Positions 5,971-12,927 of a stretch of 15,199 nt of DNA are shown here, piece after piece; positions within the stretch are counted from its first letter, which is position 1; every line of letters starts with the position of its first letter. The position numbers were made by a program, and so were the translations under genes. A model generated the notes under the pieces. It searched no databases and was not told the DNA's origin. It saw only the letters and a list, made by a program, of their open reading frames with translations. Origin of the DNA: DASXMX01 sp036495445 (GTDB taxonomy: Bacteria > Planctomycetota > Phycisphaerae > Tepidisphaerales > Tepidisphaeraceae). The DNA is taken from NCBI GenBank assembly GCA_036495445.1, contig DASXMX010000127.1:1-15199 (forward strand), in the 5' to 3' direction.

Positions 5971-7413
5971 TCAATTCAAGTCCGCCAGTTCCTTCTTCGC
6001 GGTCGCGGCGTAGGACGTATCAGGGTATTCGTCCACAATTCGTTGCAGGAACGGCCGCGCCTTCTCGGGCAAGCCGCTGTGGATGTAGTTCTCGGCCAGG
6101 CCGAGCCACGCTTTGCACTGGTCGTCGACGTTCCGCGACGCGATTTGGGCCTGGATCGACTTGTCGGCTTTCAAGGCCGCCAGATGCTCGCGGATTTCGG
6201 CCAGGCGCCGGCCGCCGGGGTACGCGGTCACGTAGTGTTCGTACAGCGCGATCGCCCGCTTGTAGTCGTGCTGCGTCTCCGCGACCTTGGCGGCCGATTC
6301 TTCCGCTTCCGCGGCGGCGTCGGCGCGGGCCTGCTCCACTTGCGCCTTAATCGCCGGATCGGAGCGGATCGCCTCGAGCCGCGCCTTGAAGCGATTACCG
6401 GCGGGTGAGCCGGCATACGTGGCGCCGCCGGCGACCAGCAGCTTCGTCGCGTCCACAAACCGCCTCTCGGTCAATGCCCGTTCTGCCTCGGCCATCGCGT
6501 TGTCGGCGGATTGGCTGATCGCGTCAACCCTGGCCTGGGCCGGCCCGGCTTCTTCGCCCCCGTTCTGGACGACCGACTGATAGTGCGTCAGCGCCACGCC
6601 GAGCTTTCCCGCCTTTTCCGCCGCTTGCGCGGCGGCCAGGTCGGTCTTCAACTTCAGCACCGCACCCGCCGCTTTCATCGCCTGCGCCGTGAGCCACTGC
6701 CGCAGCACGGTGTCGGCCGTGTCGACCGCGTGCCCCTTGCCCTTGAACTCCTCGAGCGTCACGTCCGCGCCCTGTTCCTTGTAAAACGCCTCCGCCGACC
6801 TCGCCCGGGCGTTGCTTGGGTCGGTCTCGCCGATGCCGATGAAAACCGGTTTGTCCTTCACCTTTGGGTCCGGCATCGAGCTGCCCCGCCCCGCACCCAG
6901 GATGATCATTCCCGCCCACGTGTCTGGGTTTACTTCCGCCAGCGTGCTGGTCGACCATCCACCCTGGCTGAACCCGCCGATGAACTGCACCTGCTCGTGC
7001 AGCGCAACGTGCTTGGCCAGCACGTCGTGAATCCGGCGGAGGTTCGGCAGGTCGGTGTCGCGCTTGCCGCCCGCGGCGCGATCGCGGTATTCCATTCCGA
7101 TGACGATGAATCCCTTCCCGTCGGTCAGGTCTTTAAAGGGCCAGACCGTCGGCTCGCCGTTGCTCCCGTGATAGCAATAGATGATCGGCCACAGGCGCGA
7201 GGGCGTGTAGTCCTGCGGCAGGTAGACCTGCCAATACCCGTTCCCGCCGGTCTGCGGGTCGATGACTTTGACGGTCTTCCCCGGCTCAAGCTTGATCCCG
7301 GCAAGCACGTCTTGGATTTCGCCCGGCGTGCCGGTCACCGCGCGGGCGATCGCCGGGCATAACAGGCCAAGAAACAGCAATATCACCAACCCGCATCGAC
7401 GTGAAGCACGCAT
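5971..7413 (-). CDS. Secreted alpha/beta-hydrolase (esterase-like) with C-terminal TPR-like region
   Basis: The product is 480 residues. The start at 7413 is preferred over the ATG at 7419 because GGGAGG (7420-7425) is six bases from the former and abuts the latter. Residues 1-25 form a signal peptide (basic start, LVILLFLGLLC core, ARA cleavage site), so the protein is exported. Residues 60-245 are an esterase/depolymerase-like hydrolase: oxyanion YCYHGSNG, nucleophile Ser149 in GGFSQGG, candidate Asp198 in GETDP and His228 in GKGHAV. Residues 245-480 are helical, with TPR-like units such as DYKRAIALYEHYVTAYPGG and PEKARPFLQRIVDEYPDTS. The alanine-rich middle (about 290-380) may be coiled coil. 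The substrate is unknown. The fusion suggests hydrolysis within a protein assembly in the periplasm. Confidence 0.8.
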   Translation of the reverse strand: MRASRRCGLVILLFLGLLCPAIARAVTGTPGEIQDVLAGIKLEPGKTVKVIDPQTGGNGYWQVYLPQDYTPSRLWPIIYCYHGSNGEPTVWPFKDLTDGKGFIVIGMEYRDRAAGGKRDTDLPNLRRIHDVLAKHVALHEQVQFIGGFSQGGWSTSTLAEVNPDTWAGMIILGAGRGSSMPDPKVKDKPVFIGIGETDPSNARARSAEAFYKEQGADVTLEEFKGKGHAVDTADTVLRQWLTAQAMKAAGAVLKLKTDLAAAQAAEKAGKLGVALTHYQSVVQNGGEEAGPAQARVDAISQSADNAMAEAERALTERRFVDATKLLVAGGATYAGSPAGNRFKARLEAIRSDPAIKAQVEQARADAAAEAEESAAKVAETQHDYKRAIALYEHYVTAYPGGRRLAEIREHLAALKADKSIQAQIASRNVDDQCKAWLGLAENYIHSGLPEKARPFLQRIVDEYPDTSYAATAKKELADLN

Positions 7414-7419
7414 GCACAT

Positions 7420-7425
7420 CCTCCC
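7420..7425 (-). promoter_or_regulatory. Ribosome-binding site deciding the hydrolase start
   Basis: On the minus strand GGGAGG is followed immediately by ATGTGCATG. The spacing is zero to the first ATG (7419) and six bases to the second (7413), so the second ATG is the better start. Confidence 0.6.
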
Positions 7426-7498
7426 GATGCGGTCATTGGACCGCGCTGCAACCGCATGTGCAATGGGGATGAGGGCCGCGCCGTTCGCGACGGTCGGT

Positions 7499-7897
7499 TC
7501 AACTGTCGCAAACCTCGTCGAGCACGTGCTCCGCGACGTAGATGGGCACCATCGTCGCGACGCCCAGCGCGATCGCGTCGCTGGGCCGGCTGTCGATCTT
7601 CAGCAGCTCGCCGTTGCGGCGGATGTGGATGCGGGCGAAGAACGTGTGGTCCTGAAGGTTGTTGATCTCGATCCGGTCGATCGTCCCGCCGAGTTGTTCG
7701 ATCACGTTGGCCAGCAGGTCGTGCGTGAGCGGGCGGGGGCTGACCACGCCCTTGAGGCGACGATCGATCGCGTACGCCTCGGGGTTGCCGATGACGATCG
7801 GGAACTTCCGTTCCCCGTCCACCTCCTTGAGCATGATGATCTGCTCCGGCTGCATCTCGGAGATGATGATCTTGTGCAGTTCCATCTGGACCGACAT
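7499..7897 (-). CDS. BFN/DUF151-domain protein (bifunctional nuclease family)
   Basis: The product is 132 residues. The whole length fits the BFN (DUF151) domain: KEVDGERKFPIVIGNPEA (24-41), then the helix with RPLTHDLLANVIEQLG (55-70) and the family hallmark SRPSDAIALG (103-112). Family members are proposed nucleases in plants, and in bacteria they are mostly uncharacterised and often found alone. No signal peptide is present, so it is probably cytoplasmic. AGGAGT at 7905-7910 gives eight-base spacing to the ATG at 7897. It is divergent from the methyltransferase gene and upstream of, and co-directional with, the hydrolase (85 bases apart). Whether they share a transcript is not shown. Confidence 0.9.
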   Translation of the reverse strand: MSVQMELHKIIISEMQPEQIIMLKEVDGERKFPIVIGNPEAYAIDRRLKGVVSPRPLTHDLLANVIEQLGGTIDRIEINNLQDHTFFARIHIRRNGELLKIDSRPSDAIALGVATMVPIYVAEHVLDEVCDS

Positions 7898-8061
7898 CGG
7901 TACGACTCCTGGAGGTGTGCTCTTCTAAACGTAGAGGGCTCACGGGGGGGTGTCAAGCCACAACTTGCGATCTGACGATATCTTGCGCGGCTGTTCAGAG
8001 GCCGTTGCTGCTTTGCTCTCCGTCGGCATCCCCGATACACTCCCGCTCGGAGCACGAGGAC

Positions 8062-9087
8062 ATGCCCGACGACAGTTCCGACGCCTTCGAGATGCTCCCG
8101 CTGCTGAGCCAACCCACGGTGCAACTCATCCCCGAAGCGTGCCTAGCAAGCCGCTTTGGCAGCATCTTCGCGCCTAGCGCGACCGACTCGGCCATCGTTA
8201 CCGGCGACACGAGCCGGGTGCTCGGACGAATCCTCCCCTCGACCTTTCAATGCTGCATCACGTCCCCACCCTATTGGGGGCTTCGGGACTACGACATTGA
8301 GGGTCAGATCGGACTCGAGCTTTCCGTTGACGAGTACATCAAATCGCTGGTGACCGTGTTTGAGGAGGTCCGGCGGGTGCTCCGCGAAGACGGGACGCTG
8401 TGGCTGAACATCGGGGACTCGTTTACGTCGGGCGGCAGGACGTGGCGGGCACCTGATAAGAAGAACCCGATTCGTGCGATGTCCGTGCGCCCGCCGACTC
8501 CGCCCGGACTCAAGCCCAAAGACCTGATCGGCGTCCCTTGGCGGCTCGCGTTTGCCCTCCAAACCGCGGGGTGGTACTTGCGGACCGAAATCATTTGGAA
8601 TAAGCCGAACTGCCAGCCGGAGAGCGTAAAAGACCGGCCGACGCGCAGTCACGAGTACGTGTTCCTGTTCAGCAAATCGGAGCGGTACTTTTACGACGGC
8701 CACTCTGTGCGCGGGCCGAACGACCGCAACCTGCGCACGGTCTGGGACATAAACACCTACCCCGTGAAGGACGCCCACTTCGCGACGTTCCTGCCTGCGC
8801 TTGTTCAACGTTGTGTGGAACTCGGCTCGCGCGAAGGCGATTTCGTGCTAGACCCGTTTATTGGCTCAGGCACGACGGGGCTCGTCGCCCACGATGCCGG
8901 CCGCCGGTTCTTCGGAATCGAACTCAATCCCGCTTACGTGGACATTGCCGAGAGGCGCTTGAATGGGCGAGTCAAAAAAGTCCGCGCGAACACCGAGCCT
9001 GAACCCGCCCGGCCCGAGCCGGCAAGTCGCGTTCCATCAACTCCTGGTCGCTGCGCGAACAACGTGGCTGGTCGATGCGCTCAATGA
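8062..9087 (+). CDS. Site-specific DNA methyltransferase, probable N4-cytosine type, of a type II R-M system
   Basis: The product is 341 residues from the ATG at 8062. GAGGA lies only one base upstream, so an ATG at 8092 is an alternative. Catalytic motif IV TSPPYW is at 67-72 and the SAM-binding FIGSGTTG (motif I) at 266-273. The order IV before I marks the beta class of amino-methyltransferases. SPPY rather than DPPY favours N4-cytosine over N6-adenine, though not strictly. The conserved domain ends near AERRL (300). The remaining 41 residues are proline- and arginine-rich, not family-like, and are encoded where the endonuclease gene overlaps. It would protect the host's own sites from the following endonuclease. 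No C-protein (controller) gene is visible upstream. Confidence 0.9.
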   Translation: MPDDSSDAFEMLPLLSQPTVQLIPEACLASRFGSIFAPSATDSAIVTGDTSRVLGRILPSTFQCCITSPPYWGLRDYDIEGQIGLELSVDEYIKSLVTVFEEVRRVLREDGTLWLNIGDSFTSGGRTWRAPDKKNPIRAMSVRPPTPPGLKPKDLIGVPWRLAFALQTAGWYLRTEIIWNKPNCQPESVKDRPTRSHEYVFLFSKSERYFYDGHSVRGPNDRNLRTVWDINTYPVKDAHFATFLPALVQRCVELGSREGDFVLDPFIGSGTTGLVAHDAGRRFFGIELNPAYVDIAERRLNGRVKKVRANTEPEPARPEPASRVPSTPGRCANNVAGRCAQ

Positions 9088-9955
9088 AGCGCTATCCAAG
9101 ACAGAACCAAGCCTCATTAAAACGCAAACGCTGAAGTATGCCCCGAAGGACACACTGAAGCTCATCGCGGCGGCGAACGTCCGCGACGAGCACGTATTTC
9201 CCACGCCGGCTGTGCTGGAAGCCAAGCCGACGCTGGTTGGCTACTACCGGCTGCTCTTGGGAGCTTCGCAGAAGTCATTCTACCGCAGTGGCACGGGGAT
9301 GGGGCTGTTCAAGGCCATGGAAATGGCCGGCACCCTCAATGAGAGGCAGCGGGCCGCGCTGCCGGATTTCTGCGCAGCGATGAGCCAAGCGCTTGCGGAA
9401 CTTGTGCGGCAATTGTCGCCGAGCGTCACGCCGCGCGACGTCTCCGAACTCCGGCTACTGACGCTCGGATCGCAATTCCAAGGCGCGAACAATGTCACGA
9501 TCGGGAAGCAGGCAACGGCGGACGTCTTCCTCGCGATTGCCGACATCCTGAAGGCATTTGTAACGGAGCGAACTGAACGCAAGCTCGTCGTCCGCAATTC
9601 TGCTGGCCGGCGCGTGGTTATCGCGCTCGCGAGCGATCCCGATGTCCGCATTCAGGTGGAGGACGGGCAAACACTTCGCAATAAGCTCGCGATCGAGATC
9701 AAGGGCGGTACCGACAACAGCAATGCCCACAACCGTGCCGGCGAGGCTGAGAAGTCGCATCAAAAGGCGCGGAAGCTCGATTTTCGCGACTGCTGGACGG
9801 TCATCGCAATGAAAGGCTTGGATGCCGCCAAGCTCAAAGCCGAATCGCCGACGACGAACTCGTGGTTTGATATTGCCCAAGTCTTGGGGCGGGCCGGCCA
9901 CGACTGGAGTGAGTTCCGCTCGCGGTTGGCTGACGCCGTCGGCGTCCCCGTTTGA
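8963..9955 (+). CDS. Type II restriction endonuclease, XcyI/Cfr9I-like (probable CCCGGG specificity)
   Basis: The product is 330 residues, close to the roughly 330 of XcyI-type enzymes as I recall. Family-like features are FHQLLVAARTTWLVDALNEAL (24-44, read in parts), RDEHVFPTPAVLEAKPTLVG (74-93) and a nuclease core with Pro226-Asp227, Glu245 and Lys247 (PD, then EIK), followed by GGTDNSNAHNRAGEAEK. This is a PD-(D/E)XK arrangement. XcyI, Cfr9I and XmaI cut C^CCGGG, and their partner methylases make N4-methylcytosine, agreeing with the neighbouring SPPY enzyme. Family assignment is from memory, so specificity is inference. AGAGG at 8951-8955 with seven-base spacing supports the ATG at 8963, which lies 125 bases inside the methyltransferase gene in another frame. 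No later in-frame ATG, GTG or TTG precedes the conserved region. Confidence 0.8.
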   Translation: MGESKKSARTPSLNPPGPSRQVAFHQLLVAARTTWLVDALNEALSKTEPSLIKTQTLKYAPKDTLKLIAAANVRDEHVFPTPAVLEAKPTLVGYYRLLLGASQKSFYRSGTGMGLFKAMEMAGTLNERQRAALPDFCAAMSQALAELVRQLSPSVTPRDVSELRLLTLGSQFQGANNVTIGKQATADVFLAIADILKAFVTERTERKLVVRNSAGRRVVIALASDPDVRIQVEDGQTLRNKLAIEIKGGTDNSNAHNRAGEAEKSHQKARKLDFRDCWTVIAMKGLDAAKLKAESPTTNSWFDIAQVLGRAGHDWSEFRSRLADAVGVPV

Positions 9956-10062
9956 GCGGGAGGATGGCCGCCCCGGGGGCCGGACCGCGCACACTCGACC
10001 TCCGCAACGAAAGCCACTTGCCTCTGTAGTGTGAGCGGGTAAGGCCCGGAACCAGACATTTC

Positions 10063-10067
10063 AGGAG
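10063..10067 (+). promoter_or_regulatory. Ribosome-binding site of the propeller/cytochrome gene
   Basis: AGGAG lies six bases before the ATG at 10074 and fixes this start. The preceding 107 bases (9956-10062) contain only a GC-rich GGCC/GGCC inverted pair around 9967-9982 with a CCCGGG at 9972. I see no convincing promoter there. Confidence 0.6.
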
Positions 10068-10073
10068 TGTTGA

Positions 10074-12656
10074 ATGATCGCAGCACGGCGGATCGGAATG
10101 GCGTGCCTGCTGGCGTGGGCCGCGTGCGCGGTGCCACGGGCGGGCGCGGCGGACATCGACAACAAGGCCGAGGAGATTCAGACGCTGCCCGGCTTCAAGG
10201 TCGACGTTGTCATGAAGGCCGACAAGGCCAAAGAGGGATCGTGGATCTCGATGGCGTGGGATAACAAGGGCCGCCTGCTCCTGGCCGGCCAGCGCAAGGA
10301 GCCGATCACCCGCCTCACGCTGCAGGACGGCAAGGTCGTCAAGGAAGACCAGCTCAAGCTGCCGCTGAGCGAGTGCATGGGGATGCTCTACGCATTCGAC
10401 AGCCTGTACGTGGACGGGTTCGACGCGCAGACGAAGAAGTACGGCCTGTTCCGCTGCCGCGACACGAAGGGGGATGATCAGTACGACAGCATGGAGATGC
10501 TCCGCGAATGGCCCGGCGGGACGGGGGACCACGGCGCGCACGCCATCCTCCTGTCGCCCGACAAGAAGCACCTGTTCATCGTCTGCGGCAACTTCGTCAG
10601 CCTGCCGCAGGATCTCGTTCCCACGTCGCCCCACAAGAACTATGCGGACGACATGGTCCTGCCGCGGGCGGAGGACGGGAACGGGTTCGGCATCGGCAAG
10701 AAACCGCCGGGCGGGTTCATCGTCGAACTCGACCCGGACGGGAAGAACCCGTCGCTCTTCGCTTCGGGATTGCGCAATACCTACGACATTTGTTTCAATG
10801 CCGACAACGAGCTGGTCCTGTTCGACAGCGACATGGAATGGGACTGGGGCACGCCCTGGTACCGGCCGATCCGCATCATCCACGCGGTCAGCGGCGGGGA
10901 CTACGGGTTCCGCGAAGGGACCGCCAAGTGGCCCGACTACTACCCGGACAGCCTGCCGGGCATGGCCAGCGTGGGCCTCGGCAGCCCGACGGGCATCATC
11001 AGCGGCGCTGGGGCGAAGTTCCCGGCCAAGTACCAGAAGGCGATGTACGTGCTGGACTGGACGTACGGCCGGCTGATCGCCGCCCACCTCACGCCGCACG
11101 GCGCGAGCTACGACTGTGCGTGGGAGAACTTCATCGCGCCCAAGTCGTTGCACCTGCAGCAGGCGCGCAAGACGCCGCTTAACCTGACCGATGCCCTGAT
11201 CGGCAAGGACGGCGCCATGTACTTCAGCGTGGGTGGCCGCAACACGCAGTCGTATCTGTTCCGCGTGACCTACACGGGCTCCGAATCCACCGCCCCGGTT
11301 GATCTGCACGACGCGGCCGGCGCCGACCAGCGTGAGATTCGCCATCAGCTCGAGGCCTTCCACGGGCACCAGGATTCGCGTGCGGTGGAAACCGCGATGA
11401 AGTATCTCGGCAGCTCTGACCGATTCCTCCGCTACGCGGCCCGCATCGCGATCGAGTCGCAGCCGGTTGTCGAGTGGAAGGGCAAGGTGCTGGCAGAGAC
11501 CAACCCCGAGGCCGCCCTCAATGGACTGCTCGCCCTGGCCCGCCTGGGCAGCAACGAAGATCAGGCCGACCTTTACAAGGCCCTGTCCCACATCCCGCTG
11601 CCGAGCCTTTCGCCCGAGCAGAAGCTGGAGAAGCTGCGGGTGATCGAGGTGAGCCTCGCCCGGCACGGGAAGCCTGATAAGACGATCGCCGAGCCGCTCG
11701 TTGCCGAACTCGATCCGCACTACCCTTCGAAGTCGTTCCCGATGGATCGTGAGATGTGCCAGGTATTGCTGGCGTTGGACGCGCCGGATGCGGTGGCCAA
11801 GTCGGTGAACCTGCTGAACACCTCGGCGACGCAGGAGGAGCAGCTCGCGTACATCCTTTACCTGCGGACGATCAACAACAACTGGACGCCGGACCTGCGG
11901 CGGCAGTTCTTCGCCTGGTGGGCGAAGGACCACTCGCTGGCCCAACACCCGGCGTACGTGCTGAAGTGGTTCGAGGAGGCCGGCCGCCCGTACGCGGACG
12001 GCGCGAGTTTCAATAACTTCATCGGCCACCTGCACGATGACGCCGAGGCGACGCTCACGGACAGCGAGCGCAAGTCGCTAGCCGACGTGCTTGCGGCGTA
12101 CGTGCCGAAGGCGACCGTCCGCAAGGGCAAGTCCGTCGGTGGTATGAAGTTCGTCCACGACTGGCAGATGCGGGACGTCGAGCCGTACCTCGATCGGGTG
12201 AGCCACGGCCGCAACTTCGAACGCGGCCAGGCGATGTTCGAGCAGGCGGCCCAGTGCATCGCCTGCCACAAGTTCGGCAACGAGGGCGGCTCGGTCGGCC
12301 CCGACTTGACGGCCGTCGCCAGCCGGTTCTCGCGGCACGACATCCTCGAATCGATCATCCTTCCGTCAAAGGTTATCAGCGAGCAGTACGCGAACACCGT
12401 CGTCCGCTTCAAGGAAGGCGGCGGCGTGGTGGGCCGGATCGTCGAGGAGACCAACGACAGCGTCATCGTCCAGCCGAGCATGCTCAGCTCGGAGAAGGTC
12501 ACGGTGAAGAAGTCGGACATCGCCGGCCGCGAGGTCTCCAAGACCTCGCCGATGCCCGAGGGGCTGCTGAACAGCCTCACGCGCGACGACATCCTCGACC
12601 TGCTCGCCTACATCGAGTCCGGCGGGCGGAAGGATCATCCGGATTTCAGTAAATAG
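10074..12656 (+). CDS. Secreted PVC-type dehydrogenase-like propeller protein with C-terminal cytochrome c-like domain
   Basis: The product is 860 residues. A signal peptide occupies residues 1-25 (ARRIG, hydrophobic core, RAGA end). Residues 30-410 look like a sugar-dehydrogenase-type beta-propeller, with strands such as SWISMAWDNKGRLLLAG, GDHGAHAILLSPDKKHLFIV, GGFIVELDPDGKNPSLFASG and SVGGRNTQSYLFRVTY. Residues 420-640 are helical and may include HEAT-like repeats. The C-terminus holds the haem site Cys728-Ile-Ala-Cys731-His732 with a distal-ligand candidate Met827 in SPMPEGLL. This matches the known Pirellula/Verrucomicrobium membrane-bound dehydrogenase and haem-binding domain families. 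The protein should act outside the cytoplasm, oxidising an unknown substrate and passing electrons to the haem. The substrate cannot be read from sequence. It is the strongest phylum marker in the window. Confidence 0.88.
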   Translation: MIAARRIGMACLLAWAACAVPRAGAADIDNKAEEIQTLPGFKVDVVMKADKAKEGSWISMAWDNKGRLLLAGQRKEPITRLTLQDGKVVKEDQLKLPLSECMGMLYAFDSLYVDGFDAQTKKYGLFRCRDTKGDDQYDSMEMLREWPGGTGDHGAHAILLSPDKKHLFIVCGNFVSLPQDLVPTSPHKNYADDMVLPRAEDGNGFGIGKKPPGGFIVELDPDGKNPSLFASGLRNTYDICFNADNELVLFDSDMEWDWGTPWYRPIRIIHAVSGGDYGFREGTAKWPDYYPDSLPGMASVGLGSPTGIISGAGAKFPAKYQKAMYVLDWTYGRLIAAHLTPHGASYDCAWENFIAPKSLHLQQARKTPLNLTDALIGKDGAMYFSVGGRNTQSYLFRVTYTGSESTAPVDLHDAAGADQREIRHQLEAFHGHQDSRAVETAMKYLGSSDRFLRYAARIAIESQPVVEWKGKVLAETNPEAALNGLLALARLGSNEDQADLYKALSHIPLPSLSPEQKLEKLRVIEVSLARHGKPDKTIAEPLVAELDPHYPSKSFPMDREMCQVLLALDAPDAVAKSVNLLNTSATQEEQLAYILYLRTINNNWTPDLRRQFFAWWAKDHSLAQHPAYVLKWFEEAGRPYADGASFNNFIGHLHDDAEATLTDSERKSLADVLAAYVPKATVRKGKSVGGMKFVHDWQMRDVEPYLDRVSHGRNFERGQAMFEQAAQCIACHKFGNEGGSVGPDLTAVASRFSRHDILESIILPSKVISEQYANTVVRFKEGGGVVGRIVEETNDSVIVQPSMLSSEKVTVKKSDIAGREVSKTSPMPEGLLNSLTRDDILDLLAYIESGGRKDHPDFSK

Positions 12657-12672
12657 GACCGCTTTAAGACCA

Positions 12673-12851
12673 ACCACAGAGGGCACCGAGGACACAGAGA
12701 ACACAGAGGAATACACAAGACAATTGATCTCCAAATTCACGGATTTTCGTGGATGCGATGGGTTCGGATCTGCGAGAATTGGTGCAATCGGCGGATCGGT
12801 GTCTTCGGGTTTTCCTCCGTGTTCTTTGTGTTCTCCGTGCCCTCGGTGTTT
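12673..12851. repeat. Large imperfect inverted repeat between two secreted-protein genes
   Basis: The left arm (about 12675-12710) contains ACCACAGAGGGCACCGAGG and then ACACAGAGAACACAGAGGA. The right arm (about 12813-12849) reads TCCTCCGTGTTCTTTGTG and then TTCTCCGTGCCCTCGGTG. The arms are complementary at about 31 of 36 positions, with about 100 bases between them. CACAGAG-type repeats are, from memory, widespread in planctomycetes and some other phyla. The 270-base gap (12657-12927) holds nothing else that I can identify apart from the ribosome site at its right end. Minus-strand frames here translate into low-complexity artefacts such as SVFSVSSVPSV. Confidence 0.8.
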
Positions 12852-12914
12852 CACATTTCGGGATCATTGGGAACTCTGAGGGAAGCCCCGCGTCCAAGCA
12901 GCGGCCTAACCCGC

Positions 12915-12920
12915 AAGGAG
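12915..12920 (+). promoter_or_regulatory. Ribosome-binding site deciding the GTG start of the DUF4139 gene
   Basis: AAGGAG is seven bases before the GTG at 12928. The following residues form a signal peptide, so this non-ATG start is well supported. Confidence 0.65.
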
Positions 12921-12927
12921 ACTTCCC

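Noticed and set aside
7898..8061. Controller (C-protein) gene upstream of the methyltransferase
   Set aside because: The gap between the divergent genes is only 164 bases and the open frame there lacks any helix-turn-helix pattern.
9834..12035. Long minus-strand open frame opposite the propeller/cytochrome gene
   Set aside because: Same reason: it mirrors a well-supported gene and has no recognisable domain or ribosome site.
12366..12854. Minus-strand small gene through the CACAGAG repeats
   Set aside because: Its product contains repeat-derived stretches such as SVFSVSSVPSV and HGEHKEHGG, typical false translations of this repeat.
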